Below the pieces are notes generated by a model. The model saw only the letters and a list, made by a program, of their open reading frames with translations. It did no database searches and was not told the DNA's origin. A program made the position numbers and the translations under genes. Positions 46,645 to 56,604 of a stretch of 64,000 bases of DNA are shown one piece after another (the first letter of the stretch is position 1; every line of letters starts with the position of its first letter). This DNA is from Cycloclasticus sp. symbiont of Bathymodiolus heckerae (lineage in GTDB: Bacteria; Pseudomonadota; Gammaproteobacteria; Methylococcales; Cycloclasticaceae). The stretch spans positions 62,001 to 126,000 of the forward strand of contig LWTL01000123.1 in NCBI GenBank assembly GCA_002101235.1, in the 5' to 3' direction.

Positions 46645-48543
46645 TTGACGCACCCCCGCTTCAAAACGCTCTTATTTTTCATAGCGTTTTACGGCTTAAT
46701 TCTAGGCATCTATTCACCCGGCATCAGTGGTCCATTTGTATTCGACGACATCACCAATATTACAACCAATACCGCACTGAGAGTTACAGATTTAAACTTT
46801 ATTAATTTAACAACCGCCGCCTTATCCGGGGAAGCTGGGCCACTAAAGCGCCCAGTTGCAATGATAAGCTTTGCCTTTAATTATTACTTTGCAGAAGGGT
46901 ATTCGGCACCGCACTTTAAAATTACCAATATTTTAATTCAATGCCTTAACGCCACACTCGTTTTTATTTTAAGTTTACAGCTTTACAAAACTACCGCCGT
47001 CAAAACAGGTTCTTCAACCAACCTAAAGCACGCCACAGCCTTCGCTTTCATCATCAGCTTACTATGGGCCGTTCACCCCATCAACTTAACGAGCGTACTG
47101 TATGTAGTACAACGCATGACATTATTAAGCACGCTGTTTAGTCTCGGTAGTATTATTCTATATCTCTCAGCACGTAATCGCTGGGTTAACCACTCATTCT
47201 CTTGGCGCGTTGCAGGTTTGTTTTTTACCGGCATTATCAGTCTACTATTTGCCTTGTTCAGTAAAGAAAATGCTGTTCTTATCCCCTTTATTATTTTACT
47301 CATTGAACTGGTTTTTTATACCCATGAAAAACCATGGCCATTCATTAAAAAACTTTCTAAAAAACAACGATTAGCGGGCATCATCGCCATCATATCGATC
47401 AGTACCGTGGCCTTATTCTGGGCTATTGACTATGCTGCAGGTGGTTTTAACAGTAGAACCTTTACCATGCTAGAGCGCGTCTTAACCGAATCGCGCGTAG
47501 TTTGCTTATATATCGCCATGATATTTATTCCGCGCATTAATAGTTTTGGTTTGTTTCACGATGACATTATTCTTTCGACGTCTTTACTCTCCCCCTGGAC
47601 GACAATAACATCAATTATTTTTATCCTGGGCTTACTAATTACTGCCTTTCATTACCGTAAAAAGAACCCTTTGTTTGCCTTAGGTATTGGTTGGTTTTTT
47701 ATCGGACACCTATTAGAGTCTACATTCTTTCCCTTGGAAATCGCCCACGAACATCGAAATCACCTCCCTTCTATTGGTTTAATTATTGCTGCAATATCCT
47801 GCATTCCAATACAGAAATTTAATTACACAAAAAATATAATTCTAATTATTTTAGTTTCACTCATTCTAGCTAGCATTACTTGGATTCGATCAAACCAATG
47901 GAGTAACCGCTACGATCAAGCATTCTACGAAACATTGCATCACCCGCTATCGGCAGCCGCACAAACAACCTTTAGTTCTGCCGCAGGAAGTGCCGGAAAA
48001 TATAACGAGGCTTTAATGGCAATTAAAAAAGCATCTCAAATTGACCCTAAGGAAATAGCATTGCCCATTTATTATCAACATACACTTTCAATACTAAAGC
48101 TTCCGATCACAAAAGAAACGCAAGATGAGACGCTATTAAGAATAAAGCTCAACAAGATTACAGCGACGACAAAATTAGCTTTAAGTGAAATAGCAAATTG
48201 CCTTCATAAAGAAATATGTGAGCCACTAAGAGAAAACTACATTGGCTGGATTAACGCCGTCATCTTAAAACAGCCCAATATTGCTTACTACTACTTGTTT
48301 AAAGGCAAAGCGGAATCCTCTCTTGGGAATAACTTAAAGGCACTCAACGCATTCCAACTCGCGCTATCCAAAGACCCTGAATATATCCAACCACTCTACG
48401 AAATTATTAATATTCTTTTAAAAAACGGTCAGATTTTAAATGCCTTAACCATGATTGAACAATTCAAAAAGAAAAACCATGGCATTCAATATCCCCAACT
48501 AATTAAACTTGAAAATGATATTAAGCAACAACCAAGAGAGTGA
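46645..48543 (+). CDS. TMTC-like membrane protein with TPR tail, possible pilin glycosyltransferase
   Basis: 632 residues, ten or so membrane helices and a C-terminal TPR region (about 430-630; YNEALMAIKKASQIDPKEIA and SLGNNLKALNAFQLALSKDP). GPFVFDD in the first loop (about 30-36) and LKRPVAMISFAFNYYF resemble the acidic loop and first-loop region of TMTC and other GT-C transferases. The start is TTG 46645, the first codon that can serve after an in-frame stop; the 16-bp gap to the pilA terminator makes a separate weak start likely. Pilin glycosylation is inferred from position and fold. O-antigen-ligase type proteins are the alternative. Confidence 0.65.
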   Translation: MTHPRFKTLLFFIAFYGLILGIYSPGISGPFVFDDITNITTNTALRVTDLNFINLTTAALSGEAGPLKRPVAMISFAFNYYFAEGYSAPHFKITNILIQCLNATLVFILSLQLYKTTAVKTGSSTNLKHATAFAFIISLLWAVHPINLTSVLYVVQRMTLLSTLFSLGSIILYLSARNRWVNHSFSWRVAGLFFTGIISLLFALFSKENAVLIPFIILLIELVFYTHEKPWPFIKKLSKKQRLAGIIAIISISTVALFWAIDYAAGGFNSRTFTMLERVLTESRVVCLYIAMIFIPRINSFGLFHDDIILSTSLLSPWTTITSIIFILGLLITAFHYRKKNPLFALGIGWFFIGHLLESTFFPLEIAHEHRNHLPSIGLIIAAISCIPIQKFNYTKNIILIILVSLILASITWIRSNQWSNRYDQAFYETLHHPLSAAAQTTFSSAAGSAGKYNEALMAIKKASQIDPKEIALPIYYQHTLSILKLPITKETQDETLLRIKLNKITATTKLALSEIANCLHKEICEPLRENYIGWINAVILKQPNIAYYYLFKGKAESSLGNNLKALNAFQLALSKDPEYIQPLYEIINILLKNGQILNALTMIEQFKKKNHGIQYPQLIKLENDIKQQPRE

Positions 48544-48547
48544 TCAA

Positions 48548-48685
48548 GGGGTCAGCCAGCTTGATATTTAGCAAGTAAAAACCTCTCTTCTACTTCAGCC
48601 TCTTTTTGTTGGGCTTCACAAGCTCAGCACCAACCTACAAAAGATTGATATAACCCGACTAGAGCAGAAGGTCGTCAATGACCCC
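48548..48685. repeat. short inverted repeat in intergenic DNA
   Basis: GGGGTCA at 48548-48554 and its complement TGACCCC at 48679-48685 bound 138 bp with no gene. The ends look like small non-coding repeat elements of the REP type, but only one copy is in the window and no direct target repeat is clear. Confidence 0.25.
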
Positions 48686-48711
48686 AAAAGAAAAGTAAGC
48701 TCGGGGCCGTT

Positions 48712-49809
48712 TTAAAACAGTTCTAACATATTGTCTAACGACTTTTTAGCCATCTTCTTATCATCGTCAGCCACTTGAATTTGATTAACAACAGCACCTT
48801 CCACTAAGTTCTCAAGTACCCACGCTAAATGCTGCGGGTCCGTTCTAAACATGGTGGAGCACATGGCGACGGTTGGAGACATAAAGTGAACATGTTTACC
48901 TTGATCTTTTACTTCTTCTTTTAAGCGATTAACTAAGTTTAGCTCGGTGGCAATAAGCCAACGGGTATTTGGCTTTGCTTCACGAACAGTTTTTAAAATC
49001 ACCTCTGTTGATCCAATATGGTCAGCTTTTTCACAAACCTCAAAATTAGCTTCTGGGTGGGCAATAACAATTGTGTCAGGATGCTTTTTTTTGAAATCGT
49101 CGATTTGGTTTGCCTGAAACATTTGATGAACAGAGCAAAAACCTTTCCACAGAATCATTTTCGCGTTCTGGATTTGCTCTTTTGTTAACCCACCTAATGG
49201 CTGATTAAAATCCCAAACAACCATTTCTTCTAGTGAAATACCCATGCGATAGCCGGTATTTCTACCTAAGTGCTCATCGGGGAAAAATAAGATCTTTTCT
49301 CGCTTTTCAAAACACCAATCAAGTACCTGCTTAGCATTCGATGAGGTACACACAATGCCATCATGTCGGCCACAAAAAGCTTTTAAATCGGCCGCTGAAT
49401 TAATGTAGGTAACAGGCGTTACTTGTTCATCAGCATTAATAACCGAATTCAACTCTTTCCAACTACGCTCCACATTCTTCCGATTTGCCATGTCCGCCAT
49501 TGAGCAACCGGCCGCTAGGTCAGGCAAAATAGTTATTTGCTCTGGGCGTGACAAAATATCGGACACTTCTGCCATAAAGTGCACACCGCAAAAGACGATA
49601 TATTCAGCTTTAGAGTCCGCAGCATAGCGCGATAATTTAAGCGAATCACCGCTTACATCTGCGTGCTTAAACACTTCATTACGCTGATAATGGTGACCTA
49701 AAATAACGCACTTATCACCTAATACTGCTTTTGCTTTTTGAATACGCGCATCACATTCATCATCACTGAGTAGCGAGTAGTCTTGAATCGGCTTAATAAC
49801 GGCTGACAT
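48712..49809 (-). CDS. nadA: quinolinate synthase NadA
   Basis: 365 residues. It condenses iminoaspartate with dihydroxyacetone phosphate to quinolinate in NAD synthesis. Motifs include ILGHHYQRNEVFKHADVSGD near the start, VCTSSNAKQVL, FFPDEHLGRNTG and the C-terminal TVAMCSTM with an iron-sulfur Cys. It lies 10 bp after aspS and is likely cotranscribed. Confidence 0.95.
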   Translation of the reverse strand: MSAVIKPIQDYSLLSDDECDARIQKAKAVLGDKCVILGHHYQRNEVFKHADVSGDSLKLSRYAADSKAEYIVFCGVHFMAEVSDILSRPEQITILPDLAAGCSMADMANRKNVERSWKELNSVINADEQVTPVTYINSAADLKAFCGRHDGIVCTSSNAKQVLDWCFEKREKILFFPDEHLGRNTGYRMGISLEEMVVWDFNQPLGGLTKEQIQNAKMILWKGFCSVHQMFQANQIDDFKKKHPDTIVIAHPEANFEVCEKADHIGSTEVILKTVREAKPNTRWLIATELNLVNRLKEEVKDQGKHVHFMSPTVAMCSTMFRTDPQHLAWVLENLVEGAVVNQIQVADDDKKMAKKSLDNMLELF

Positions 49810-49818
49810 TGTCTTTCC

Positions 49819-51603
49819 CTACTCTGACTCTACGACAGGTGGCTTTCTTAGCTTAATACCCAGCTCTTTTAATTGAGTATCGCTCACCATGGCCGGTGCG
49901 GATGTTAATGGGCACGCTGCTGTTTGTGTTTTTGGGAAAGCCATAACATCGCGAATGGTGCTTGCCCCTGACATCAACATCACTAAACGATCCATACCAA
50001 AAGCTATACCGCCGTGTGGAGGGCAGCCATACTCTAACGCATCGAGTAAGAAGCCAAATTTTTCTTTAGATTCTTCTTCCTCAAGCCCCAACAAATTAAA
50101 CACCGCTTGTTGCATATCGGTCTTATGAATACGAATTGAACCGCCACCCACTTCTGTACCGTTAAGCACTAAATCGTACGCTCTTGAAATGGTTTCACCT
50201 GGGTTAGCTTGCAGTGCTGCAATATCGCCAGCTGGTGCTGTAAATGGATGATGCAAAGCTGTCCAACGGTTTGATTTTTCATCCCAGTCGAACATTGGGA
50301 AGTCGATAACCCAAACTGGTTTCCAGTCGCCTTCTAATAAATCTTGGTCTTTTCCAATTTTATCACGCAGTGCGCCTAATGCTTCGTTCACTACTTTCGT
50401 GCTATCCGCACCAAAGAATACGATATCACCTGTTTGCGCATCAGTTCTTTGCATAATGGATTCAACAACATCATCCGGTAAGAACTTCAAAATCGGTGAC
50501 TGTAAACCTTCCATGCCAGCGGCACGGTCGTTCACTTTGATATATGCCAAGCCTTTTGCGCCATAAATGCTGACGAACTTTGTATATTCATCAATGTTTT
50601 TACGGCTTAATGAACTCGCACCAGGTACGCGTAAAGCAGCAACGCGACCTGTTTCGCTATTTGCTGGACCAGAGAACACTTTAAATTCTACGCCTGCCAT
50701 CAAGTCGCCCACATCCGTTAGCACTAATGGATTACGTAAATCAGGGCGATCTGTGCCGTACACATCCATTGATTCCGCATAGGTAATCGTTGGGAATTTT
50801 GTAGGCAACGCTACATCAATGACTTCTGCAAATAACTTGCGAATCATCCCTTCCATTAAGTCCATGATTTGTTGCTCGTTCATAAACGAGGTTTCAATAT
50901 CAAGCTGTGTGAATTCTGGTTGACGATCTGCACGTAAGTCTTCATCACGGAAACAACGAACGACCTGGTAGTAGCGATCCATGCCAGCGATCATTAGCAA
51001 CTGTTTAAATAACTGCGGTGATTGCGGTAAAGCAAAAAAGCTATTTTCGTGCGTACGACTTGGCACTAAATAATCACGCGCACCTTCTGGCGTTGCTTTA
51101 GTAAGGAACGGTGTTTCAATTTCGTAAAAGCCTTCATCTTCCAAGAAACGACGTAGGTTTAATGTTGCTTCACGACGCATGCGGATTTTTTCTAACATTT
51201 CTGGGCGGCGCAAATCAATATAGCGGTAACGTAAACGCGTTTCTTCGTTCACTTCAATATCGCCATCCACTTGAATGGGCGGTGTTTTAGATTCATTCAG
51301 CACTTCTAAACTCAAGCCCAATAACTCAACCTGGCCTGTCTTCATTTTAGCGTTTATTGTACCTTCTGGGCGCGCACGAACTCGGCCGCGTAGTTTCAAG
51401 ACATACTCACTACGTACACTTTCTGCAATCGCAAATGAATCCGCACGATCAGGGTCGTACACTACTTGTACAATGCCTTCGCGATCACGCAAATCGATAA
51501 AAATAACCCCACCGTGGTCTCGTCTTCTATGAACCCAACCACAAATTTCTACTTCTTGATCTAGGTGTGTTTCGTTAATATCGCCGCAATAATGACTACG
51601 CAT
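49819..51603 (-). CDS. aspS: aspartyl-tRNA synthetase
   Basis: 594 residues, bacterial-type AspRS. An OB-fold anticodon domain ([19 protein letters not shown], 22-40) is followed by the class II core ([33 protein letters not shown]) with a GAD insertion, and motif 3 [15 protein letters not shown] near the C-terminus. It charges tRNA-Asp (and perhaps tRNA-Asn if the organism lacks AsnRS). The start ATG 51603 is 38 bp after the fmdB-type gene. Confidence 0.97.
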   Translation of the reverse strand: MRSHYCGDINETHLDQEVEICGWVHRRRDHGGVIFIDLRDREGIVQVVYDPDRADSFAIAESVRSEYVLKLRGRVRARPEGTINAKMKTGQVELLGLSLEVLNESKTPPIQVDGDIEVNEETRLRYRYIDLRRPEMLEKIRMRREATLNLRRFLEDEGFYEIETPFLTKATPEGARDYLVPSRTHENSFFALPQSPQLFKQLLMIAGMDRYYQVVRCFRDEDLRADRQPEFTQLDIETSFMNEQQIMDLMEGMIRKLFAEVIDVALPTKFPTITYAESMDVYGTDRPDLRNPLVLTDVGDLMAGVEFKVFSGPANSETGRVAALRVPGASSLSRKNIDEYTKFVSIYGAKGLAYIKVNDRAAGMEGLQSPILKFLPDDVVESIMQRTDAQTGDIVFFGADSTKVVNEALGALRDKIGKDQDLLEGDWKPVWVIDFPMFDWDEKSNRWTALHHPFTAPAGDIAALQANPGETISRAYDLVLNGTEVGGGSIRIHKTDMQQAVFNLLGLEEEESKEKFGFLLDALEYGCPPHGGIAFGMDRLVMLMSGASTIRDVMAFPKTQTAACPLTSAPAMVSDTQLKELGIKLRKPPVVESE

Positions 51604-51641
51604 TTATTCTATTCCTTACTGTAATGTTGTCTCGAGTAGCC

Positions 51642-51896
51642 TTATTTGCTACCACTGGATGTTTTTTTCTCGCTCGTTTTTTTTGACGAACCGTCCACTA
51701 AATTCTTCTTGTTTCCACTTTTGAAATCCGTTTCGTACCAGCCATTTCCTTTCAGCCTAAAACCCGCGGCTGACACTAGCTTACTCAATGCATCTTCGCC
51801 GCACTTTGGGCATTTTGTTAACGGTTCATCGCTAATTTTCCGCAGTGCTTCACTACGCTGCTCGCACGCGCTGCATTGATATTCATAAATAGGCAT
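51642..51896 (-). CDS. FmdB-family zinc-ribbon protein
   Basis: 84 residues from ATG 51896, with GGAGAG nine bases upstream; the frame is open to 51950 but the family start MPIYEYQCSACE fixes this one. CSAC and CPKC (zinc ribbon) lie in the first 40 residues and GNGWYETDFK at about 56; the tail is rich in Lys and Ser. FmdB proteins are of uncertain function. Placement before aspS is common in gammaproteobacteria. Confidence 0.9.
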   Translation of the reverse strand: MPIYEYQCSACEQRSEALRKISDEPLTKCPKCGEDALSKLVSAAGFRLKGNGWYETDFKSGNKKNLVDGSSKKTSEKKTSSGSK

Positions 51897-52051
51897 AATT
51901 AATTTCTCTCCAATACTAATTTCAGCCCAAACTCTGACAAAGGCAAGCATTCAACTGAACTCGCTATTTTCGGTGATTTACAAGGTCTATAGCAAGCAAT
52001 GTATGTAAAATAAGCTTACTTTTATAGAATATAATCAGAATTCAATCACAT

Positions 52052-53086
52052 ATGACGACTCAATTCACCATAACTCGACCTGACGATTGGCATTTACACT
52101 TACGAGACGGTGATGCACTTAATACTACTGTCGCCTTTACCGCTCAACAATTTCAACGCGCCATTGTTATGCCAAACTTGGCTCAACCCATTATTAACGC
52201 TGAATTAGCGTTGGCTTATCGACAACGAATTTTAAACTCCACCCCTGATGGCAGCAACTTTCAGCCATTAATGGTCGTTTACCTAACTGACAACACTAGC
52301 CCTGACGACATCAAGCAAGCGAGCAAAAGTGAACATATTGTTGCAGCAAAGCTCTACCCTGCTGGCGCGACAACGAATTCATCCAATGGCGTTACCGATA
52401 TTGATCGATTAGCTCCCGTTTTAGAAGCCATGCAGTCACATGGCTTACTATTACTGGTACACGCAGAAGTAACGGACAGTGATGTCGATATTTTTGACCG
52501 CGAACAAGTTTTTATAGACAAACATCTTTACGCTATTCGACGCGACTTCCCTAAACTTCGCATCGTGCTGGAGCACGCGACGACTCAACAGGCCATCCAG
52601 TTTGTTGAAGAAAATGACAACACTGCCGCCACATTAACCCCCCAACATCTTTTATTTAACCGTAACGATCTATTGGCAGGTGGCATTCGTCCACACAATT
52701 ATTGCTTACCTATTTTAAAGCGTGAGACTCACAGAAAGACTCTCATTAAAGCGGCTACAAGCGGAAGCCCCAAGTTCTTCTTAGGGACAGATAGCGCGCC
52801 TCATGCGACGCACGCAAAAGAAAGCCTTTGTGGTTGTGCAGGCTGCTTTACCGCCCATGCTGCTATTGAACTTTACGCTGAGATTTTTGAAACCGAAAAC
52901 GCACTTGATAAGCTTGAAGGCTTTAGCAGTTTCTATGGCGCAGACTTTTATGGACTACCTAGAAACAATTCGACAATCACCCTTATCAAAAAACAATGGC
53001 AAGCACCTAGCTATTACTCTTTTGGCGAACAGACCCTGACTCCGTTTAGGCAAGAAACTCCTTTGAACTGGGAGATTCAACGCTAA
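52052..53086 (+). CDS. pyrC: dihydroorotase PyrC
   Basis: 344 residues, type II dihydroorotase of the E. coli kind. The metal ligands are in [11 protein letters not shown] (10-20), the carboxylated Lys in [13 protein letters not shown], His in LLVHAEVT and LEHATT, and Asp in GTDSAPHA. It closes carbamoyl-aspartate to dihydroorotate in pyrimidine synthesis. A TATAAT at 52030-52035 gives a short leader of about 10 nt. Confidence 0.95.
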   Translation: MTTQFTITRPDDWHLHLRDGDALNTTVAFTAQQFQRAIVMPNLAQPIINAELALAYRQRILNSTPDGSNFQPLMVVYLTDNTSPDDIKQASKSEHIVAAKLYPAGATTNSSNGVTDIDRLAPVLEAMQSHGLLLLVHAEVTDSDVDIFDREQVFIDKHLYAIRRDFPKLRIVLEHATTQQAIQFVEENDNTAATLTPQHLLFNRNDLLAGGIRPHNYCLPILKRETHRKTLIKAATSGSPKFFLGTDSAPHATHAKESLCGCAGCFTAHAAIELYAEIFETENALDKLEGFSSFYGADFYGLPRNNSTITLIKKQWQAPSYYSFGEQTLTPFRQETPLNWEIQR

Positions 53087-53107
53087 TTTACTATTGTATA
53101 AAGCAAT

Positions 53108-53135
53108 AAAAAGCCCCTTTTAAAAGGGGCTTTTT
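53108..53135. terminator. bidirectional terminator between pyrC and mlaA
   Basis: Stem AAAAGCCCCTTTT/AAAAGGGGCTTTT with T-runs on both strands, between convergent pyrC and mlaA. Confidence 0.93.
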
Positions 53136-53147
53136 ATTTAAAACGAA

Positions 53148-53885
53148 TTAATCTTCTTCGTCGAGAATACTTTCATCATTTTCTGGCGGATTCCCATCGT
53201 AAATTAGATACTCACGACGCTGGAAATAGGCACTACGACGAAACTCGTAAGGGTCTAAAGAAGCTTCATCTGCAATTTTTTTAGTCGATATCAAGTCTGC
53301 TCGTCTATCTAAACCTTTCAGAGCAACCGTTGCCCACATCGCATCAGAGTCATGCAATTGATAGATTGGATCCACAAACATATCACCATACAACCCGACT
53401 GTGTCACGTAATGTGCTTTCACCTAAAATTGGTAATACGATATACGGGCCTGTACCAATGCCATAAGCACCTAATGTTTGGCCGAAATCTTCGTTATGCT
53501 TTGGCATACCCATATCGGTTGCCATATCAACAAAACCTAATACGCCGACTGTTGTATTCACAACAACACGGCCGCCATCAGACAATGCTTGATTAAATTT
53601 CAACTGCAATACGTCATTAACAAAAACGACAACATCATCTAAATTACTGAAGAAATTGCTAATACCTTGGTCAACGACATCAGGTGTTATGTATTGATAA
53701 CCTTTCGCAGCAGGCTCAAGAACACACTCATCTGCTTTCTCATTAAAGTTATAAATACCTCTATTCACATACTCTAAAGGGTCATTTTCTTCATGCGATG
53801 TCAACGATGCACAGCCAGACAATGTTGCTGCCGCCGCAATAGTTGTACACACAAATCCTTTTTTTAAATAAACCGTAAATCCCAT
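53148..53885 (-). CDS. mlaA: outer-membrane phospholipid transport lipoprotein MlaA (VacJ)
   Basis: 245 residues from ATG 53885; the longer in-frame start at 53900 is TTG. The lipobox TLSGCASL gives a lipidated Cys at about 24. DPLEYVNRGIYNFNEKAD, FFSNLDDVVVFVNDVLQL and GTGPYIVLPILGESTLRDT are MlaA signatures. MlaA removes misplaced phospholipid from the outer leaflet and hands it to MlaC. Other mla genes are not in the window. Confidence 0.94.
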   Translation of the reverse strand: MGFTVYLKKGFVCTTIAAAATLSGCASLTSHEENDPLEYVNRGIYNFNEKADECVLEPAAKGYQYITPDVVDQGISNFFSNLDDVVVFVNDVLQLKFNQALSDGGRVVVNTTVGVLGFVDMATDMGMPKHNEDFGQTLGAYGIGTGPYIVLPILGESTLRDTVGLYGDMFVDPIYQLHDSDAMWATVALKGLDRRADLISTKKIADEASLDPYEFRRSAYFQRREYLIYDGNPPENDESILDEED

Positions 53886-53986
53886 CGAAAATATCTCCAA
53901 GTCTTTTTTAAGCCACTTTATTCAAGCCGCCAGATGTTCGTTGCTTTATTATAGCTGAATATTCCTAAAATGTTAGCCACCTGCAT

Positions 53987-54610
53987 ATGCCCGAGTCACA
54001 GCAAAAAATCATGTCACAGCGTTTCCGCAGCTATCTGCCAATTGTTGTTGATATAGAAACTGCCGGCTTCAACGCTAATAAGGACGCCCTATTAGAAATG
54101 GCCGTGGTTATTCTAGCAATGAACAACGACGGAAAATTATTCATTCAATCCAGCCATCGCGAGCACGTTATTCCATTTGAAGGCGCAAACCTTGACCCCG
54201 CCGCATTGAAATTTAATGGCATTGACCCGTACCACCCTTTTCGTTTGGCTATTGATGAAAAAGAAGCTTTAAAAAAACTGTTCACACCTGTTCGAGAAGC
54301 GGTAAAGGCTCAACAATGTACGCGCGCCATTCTAGTGGGGCATAACCCAGCTTTCGATATTGCTTTTATGAATGCCGCTGTAGAACGCACAAAATTTAAG
54401 CGCAACCCCTTCCATCCGTTCAGCACCTTTGATACGGCCACGTTAGGCGGTTTAGCTTACGGGCAAACCGTACTCGCCAAGGCAGCAAAAGCCGCCAATA
54501 TTGAATGGGACAACGAACAAGCCCACTCAGCTTTATACGATGCTGAGCAAACTGCTCTTTTGTTTTGTAAAATTGTTAATCAGTGGGATTCGTTTGCTCA
54601 GCAGGCGTAA
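53987..54610 (+). CDS. rnt: ribonuclease T
   Basis: 207 residues. DEDD-type 3'-5' exonuclease: ExoI VVDIETAGFNANKDALLEMA (about 20-39), ExoII ILVGHNPAFDIAFMN, and ExoIII AHSALYDAEQTALLF with catalytic His and Asp. It trims the 3' ends of tRNA and other stable RNA. Its last 35 bp overlap the end of the convergent grxD. A second ATG eight codons in (54011) is possible. Confidence 0.95.
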   Translation: MPESQQKIMSQRFRSYLPIVVDIETAGFNANKDALLEMAVVILAMNNDGKLFIQSSHREHVIPFEGANLDPAALKFNGIDPYHPFRLAIDEKEALKKLFTPVREAVKAQQCTRAILVGHNPAFDIAFMNAAVERTKFKRNPFHPFSTFDTATLGGLAYGQTVLAKAAKAANIEWDNEQAHSALYDAEQTALLFCKIVNQWDSFAQQA

Positions 54611-54914
54611 CACTATCAAGTAACGTTTTTAATTCGCCGTTTTCAAACATTTCAATCAAAATATCCGCACCGCCTACTAATTCAGCATTCACATAAAGCT
54701 GCGGATACGTTGGCCAATTTGAATACACTTTCAAGCCTTCACGTACTTCGTTGTCGTCAAAAATATTAACGTAGGCAAACTCGGTTTCACACGCTTGTAA
54801 AATTTGCACCACTTTGCTCGAAAAACCACACTGTGGGAAATACGGCGTGCCTTTCATATACAGCAAAATATCGTGACTATTCAGCTGCTCTTCAATTCTT
54901 TCATTAATACTCAT
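54576..54914 (-). CDS. grxD: monothiol glutaredoxin GrxD (Grx4 family)
   Basis: 112 residues. The CGFS active site is present in FPQCGFSSKVVQIL (about 27-40), with YMKGTPYFP before it and WPTYPQLYVNAELVGGADI later. CGFS glutaredoxins bind a 2Fe-2S cluster with BolA and deliver it to target proteins. Most relatives read KLPSCGFS; here it is YFPQCGFS. The C-terminal tail shares 35 bp with rnt. Confidence 0.95.
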   Translation of the reverse strand: MSINERIEEQLNSHDILLYMKGTPYFPQCGFSSKVVQILQACETEFAYVNIFDDNEVREGLKVYSNWPTYPQLYVNAELVGGADILIEMFENGELKTLLDSVTPAEQTNPTD

Positions 54915-54974
54915 GTTGACTATACCTTTAAGTTCTTAAATTAATTTGGCGCAATTATACCTTGTTTAACACAC

Positions 54975-56504
54975 TCAACTACCATAACCGCCACCACCCG
55001 GCGTTTTTATTGTTAAGCAATCGCCCTCTTTTACTTCAAGATTTACTTTTGCATCCAACCCCTCACCATTCAATAAATTCTCGCCGCTCGCCCCATCACT
55101 ACCACCTTGAAGCCCCCACGGCTTATACTTTCGCCGCTCTGTTAGTAACGTGAGCTGCGCCGGTTGTAAAAAAGTCATTTCCCTGATTAAACCGTCTCCA
55201 CCCTGATGCTGTCCTTGCCCACCGGAGCCTCGCCTAATTTGATAGCGGTTAACCCGTAACGGGTAATGCATCTCTAGTGACTCAATCGGCGTGTTCAAGG
55301 TGTTTGTCATGTGTGTTTGCACCCCAGACAGTCCATTTTGCTCTTTCCCTGCCCCCATACCACCACCAATGGTTTCGTAATAATTCCAGCTTCCAGCCTC
55401 GGTTTTAGCACCCATTGCTACATTATTCATACTGCCATGGCTTGCCGCAGCAATACGATCGGGCAAGGCTTGAGCTAACGCGCCCATAACAACATCCACT
55501 AACCTCGTGCTTGTTTCAACATTACCCGCCGCAACAGCAGCTGGCTTAATAGCATTCACTAATGAACCGTGTCGCGCACTAATGCGAATGCGCTGATATA
55601 CGCCAAAACACGCCGGCGTATTCGCTGGCATTAAACACCTAAATACGTAATAAACCGCTGCCGCCACAACAGATAAAGGGCAGTTTATATTCCCTCTTAC
55701 CTGTTCTGCCGTGCCGTTAAAGTCAGCCAACGCCCTGCCGTTTTCAACGGTTAGGCGTAGTTTAATTTTTATATTTTCAGTTCCCAGCCCATCACCATCC
55801 ATGACATCATCAAAATTATATTGCCCATTCGGAATGCTATCTAATAGCTGCTTCATCAATCGGTCGCCATAAACGTTCAAATCAATTAACGCCTGCTTAT
55901 AATGTTCGGCACCCGCTTCTTCAACAATAGACAACAATCTACCCGCGCCCCGCTGATTCGCGCTCATTTGCGCATTAAAATCGCCGGTAGATTCAATGGT
56001 ATGGCCGAGTGACTGCATGATGCCGTCGAACTCAGTCGACGTTTGTCCATCACGCATGATTTTGATTGGCGAAATAACGACGCCCTCTTCTTCTAAAGAC
56101 GTTGCTAATGGCATTGAACCCGGCGTATCCGAACCTATATCAGCATGATGCGCCAGGTTGGCAACAAAACCAACCAAATTACCCCCCTCATGCACAGGGC
56201 ATACTAGCGTTACATCCGGTAAATGCGTGCCGCCTAAATAAGGATCATTAAACGCCACCATATCGCCAGCCTGCCAATCAAACTGATCTACAATATCTTG
56301 CATGGCATATGCCATACTCCCCAAGTGCACTGGGATATGAGCGGCTTGCGCGCACAGCTGACCTTGCGTATCAAACACTGCGCAAGAAAAGTCTAAACGA
56401 TCTTTTATATTGGGTGAAAATGCAGCGCGTTGTAATACTGCGCCCATTTCATCGCACACCGATTCGATTCGACTGGAGAAAATACTGAGTTCAATGGCAT
56501 TCAT
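54975..56504 (-). CDS. hydantoinase B / oxoprolinase family protein (HyuB-like), no HyuA partner
   Basis: 509 residues. NIKDRLDFSCAVFDTQGQLC, HLGSMAYAMQDIV, AGDMVAFNDPYLGGTHLPDV and the C-terminal RRKYKPWGLQGGSDG are HyuB-family signatures, and the protein ends in IKTPGGGGYGS. HyuB normally works with HyuA as an ATP-dependent hydantoinase, 5-oxoprolinase or acetone-carboxylase-like enzyme. No HyuA lies beside it, so the substrate is open. It is divergent from argD with 100 bp between. Confidence 0.9.
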   Translation of the reverse strand: MNAIELSIFSSRIESVCDEMGAVLQRAAFSPNIKDRLDFSCAVFDTQGQLCAQAAHIPVHLGSMAYAMQDIVDQFDWQAGDMVAFNDPYLGGTHLPDVTLVCPVHEGGNLVGFVANLAHHADIGSDTPGSMPLATSLEEEGVVISPIKIMRDGQTSTEFDGIMQSLGHTIESTGDFNAQMSANQRGAGRLLSIVEEAGAEHYKQALIDLNVYGDRLMKQLLDSIPNGQYNFDDVMDGDGLGTENIKIKLRLTVENGRALADFNGTAEQVRGNINCPLSVVAAAVYYVFRCLMPANTPACFGVYQRIRISARHGSLVNAIKPAAVAAGNVETSTRLVDVVMGALAQALPDRIAAASHGSMNNVAMGAKTEAGSWNYYETIGGGMGAGKEQNGLSGVQTHMTNTLNTPIESLEMHYPLRVNRYQIRRGSGGQGQHQGGDGLIREMTFLQPAQLTLLTERRKYKPWGLQGGSDGASGENLLNGEGLDAKVNLEVKEGDCLTIKTPGGGGYGS

Positions 56505-56513
56505 AGTGATTAG

Positions 56514-56590
56514 TTGCTGATTCTTATAGAGAGAATTATAATGATCTATTGTTCAAACAGGCAGTCTTATTAGACTGCCTTTGCTTTTAT
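56514..56590 (+). promoter_or_regulatory. argD promoter followed by a terminator-like hairpin in the leader
   Basis: TTGCTG (56514-56519), 17 bp, TATAAT (56537-56542) is a good sigma-70 promoter with mRNA start near 56549. Ten bases later a perfect 9-bp stem AGGCAGTCT/AGACTGCCT (56559-56580, TATT loop) is followed by TTGCTTTTAT. That is an intrinsic-terminator shape upstream of argD (ATG 56605), so it may work as an attenuator. Confidence 0.6.
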
Positions 56591-56604
56591 ATATTGAGAC
56601 CATT

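Noticed and set aside
56505-56545. ArgR operator before argD
   Set aside because: ATTCT-N7-AGAAT overlaps the promoter, but its arms are opposite in orientation to the ARG-box TGAAT-N4-ATTCA, so it does not fit.
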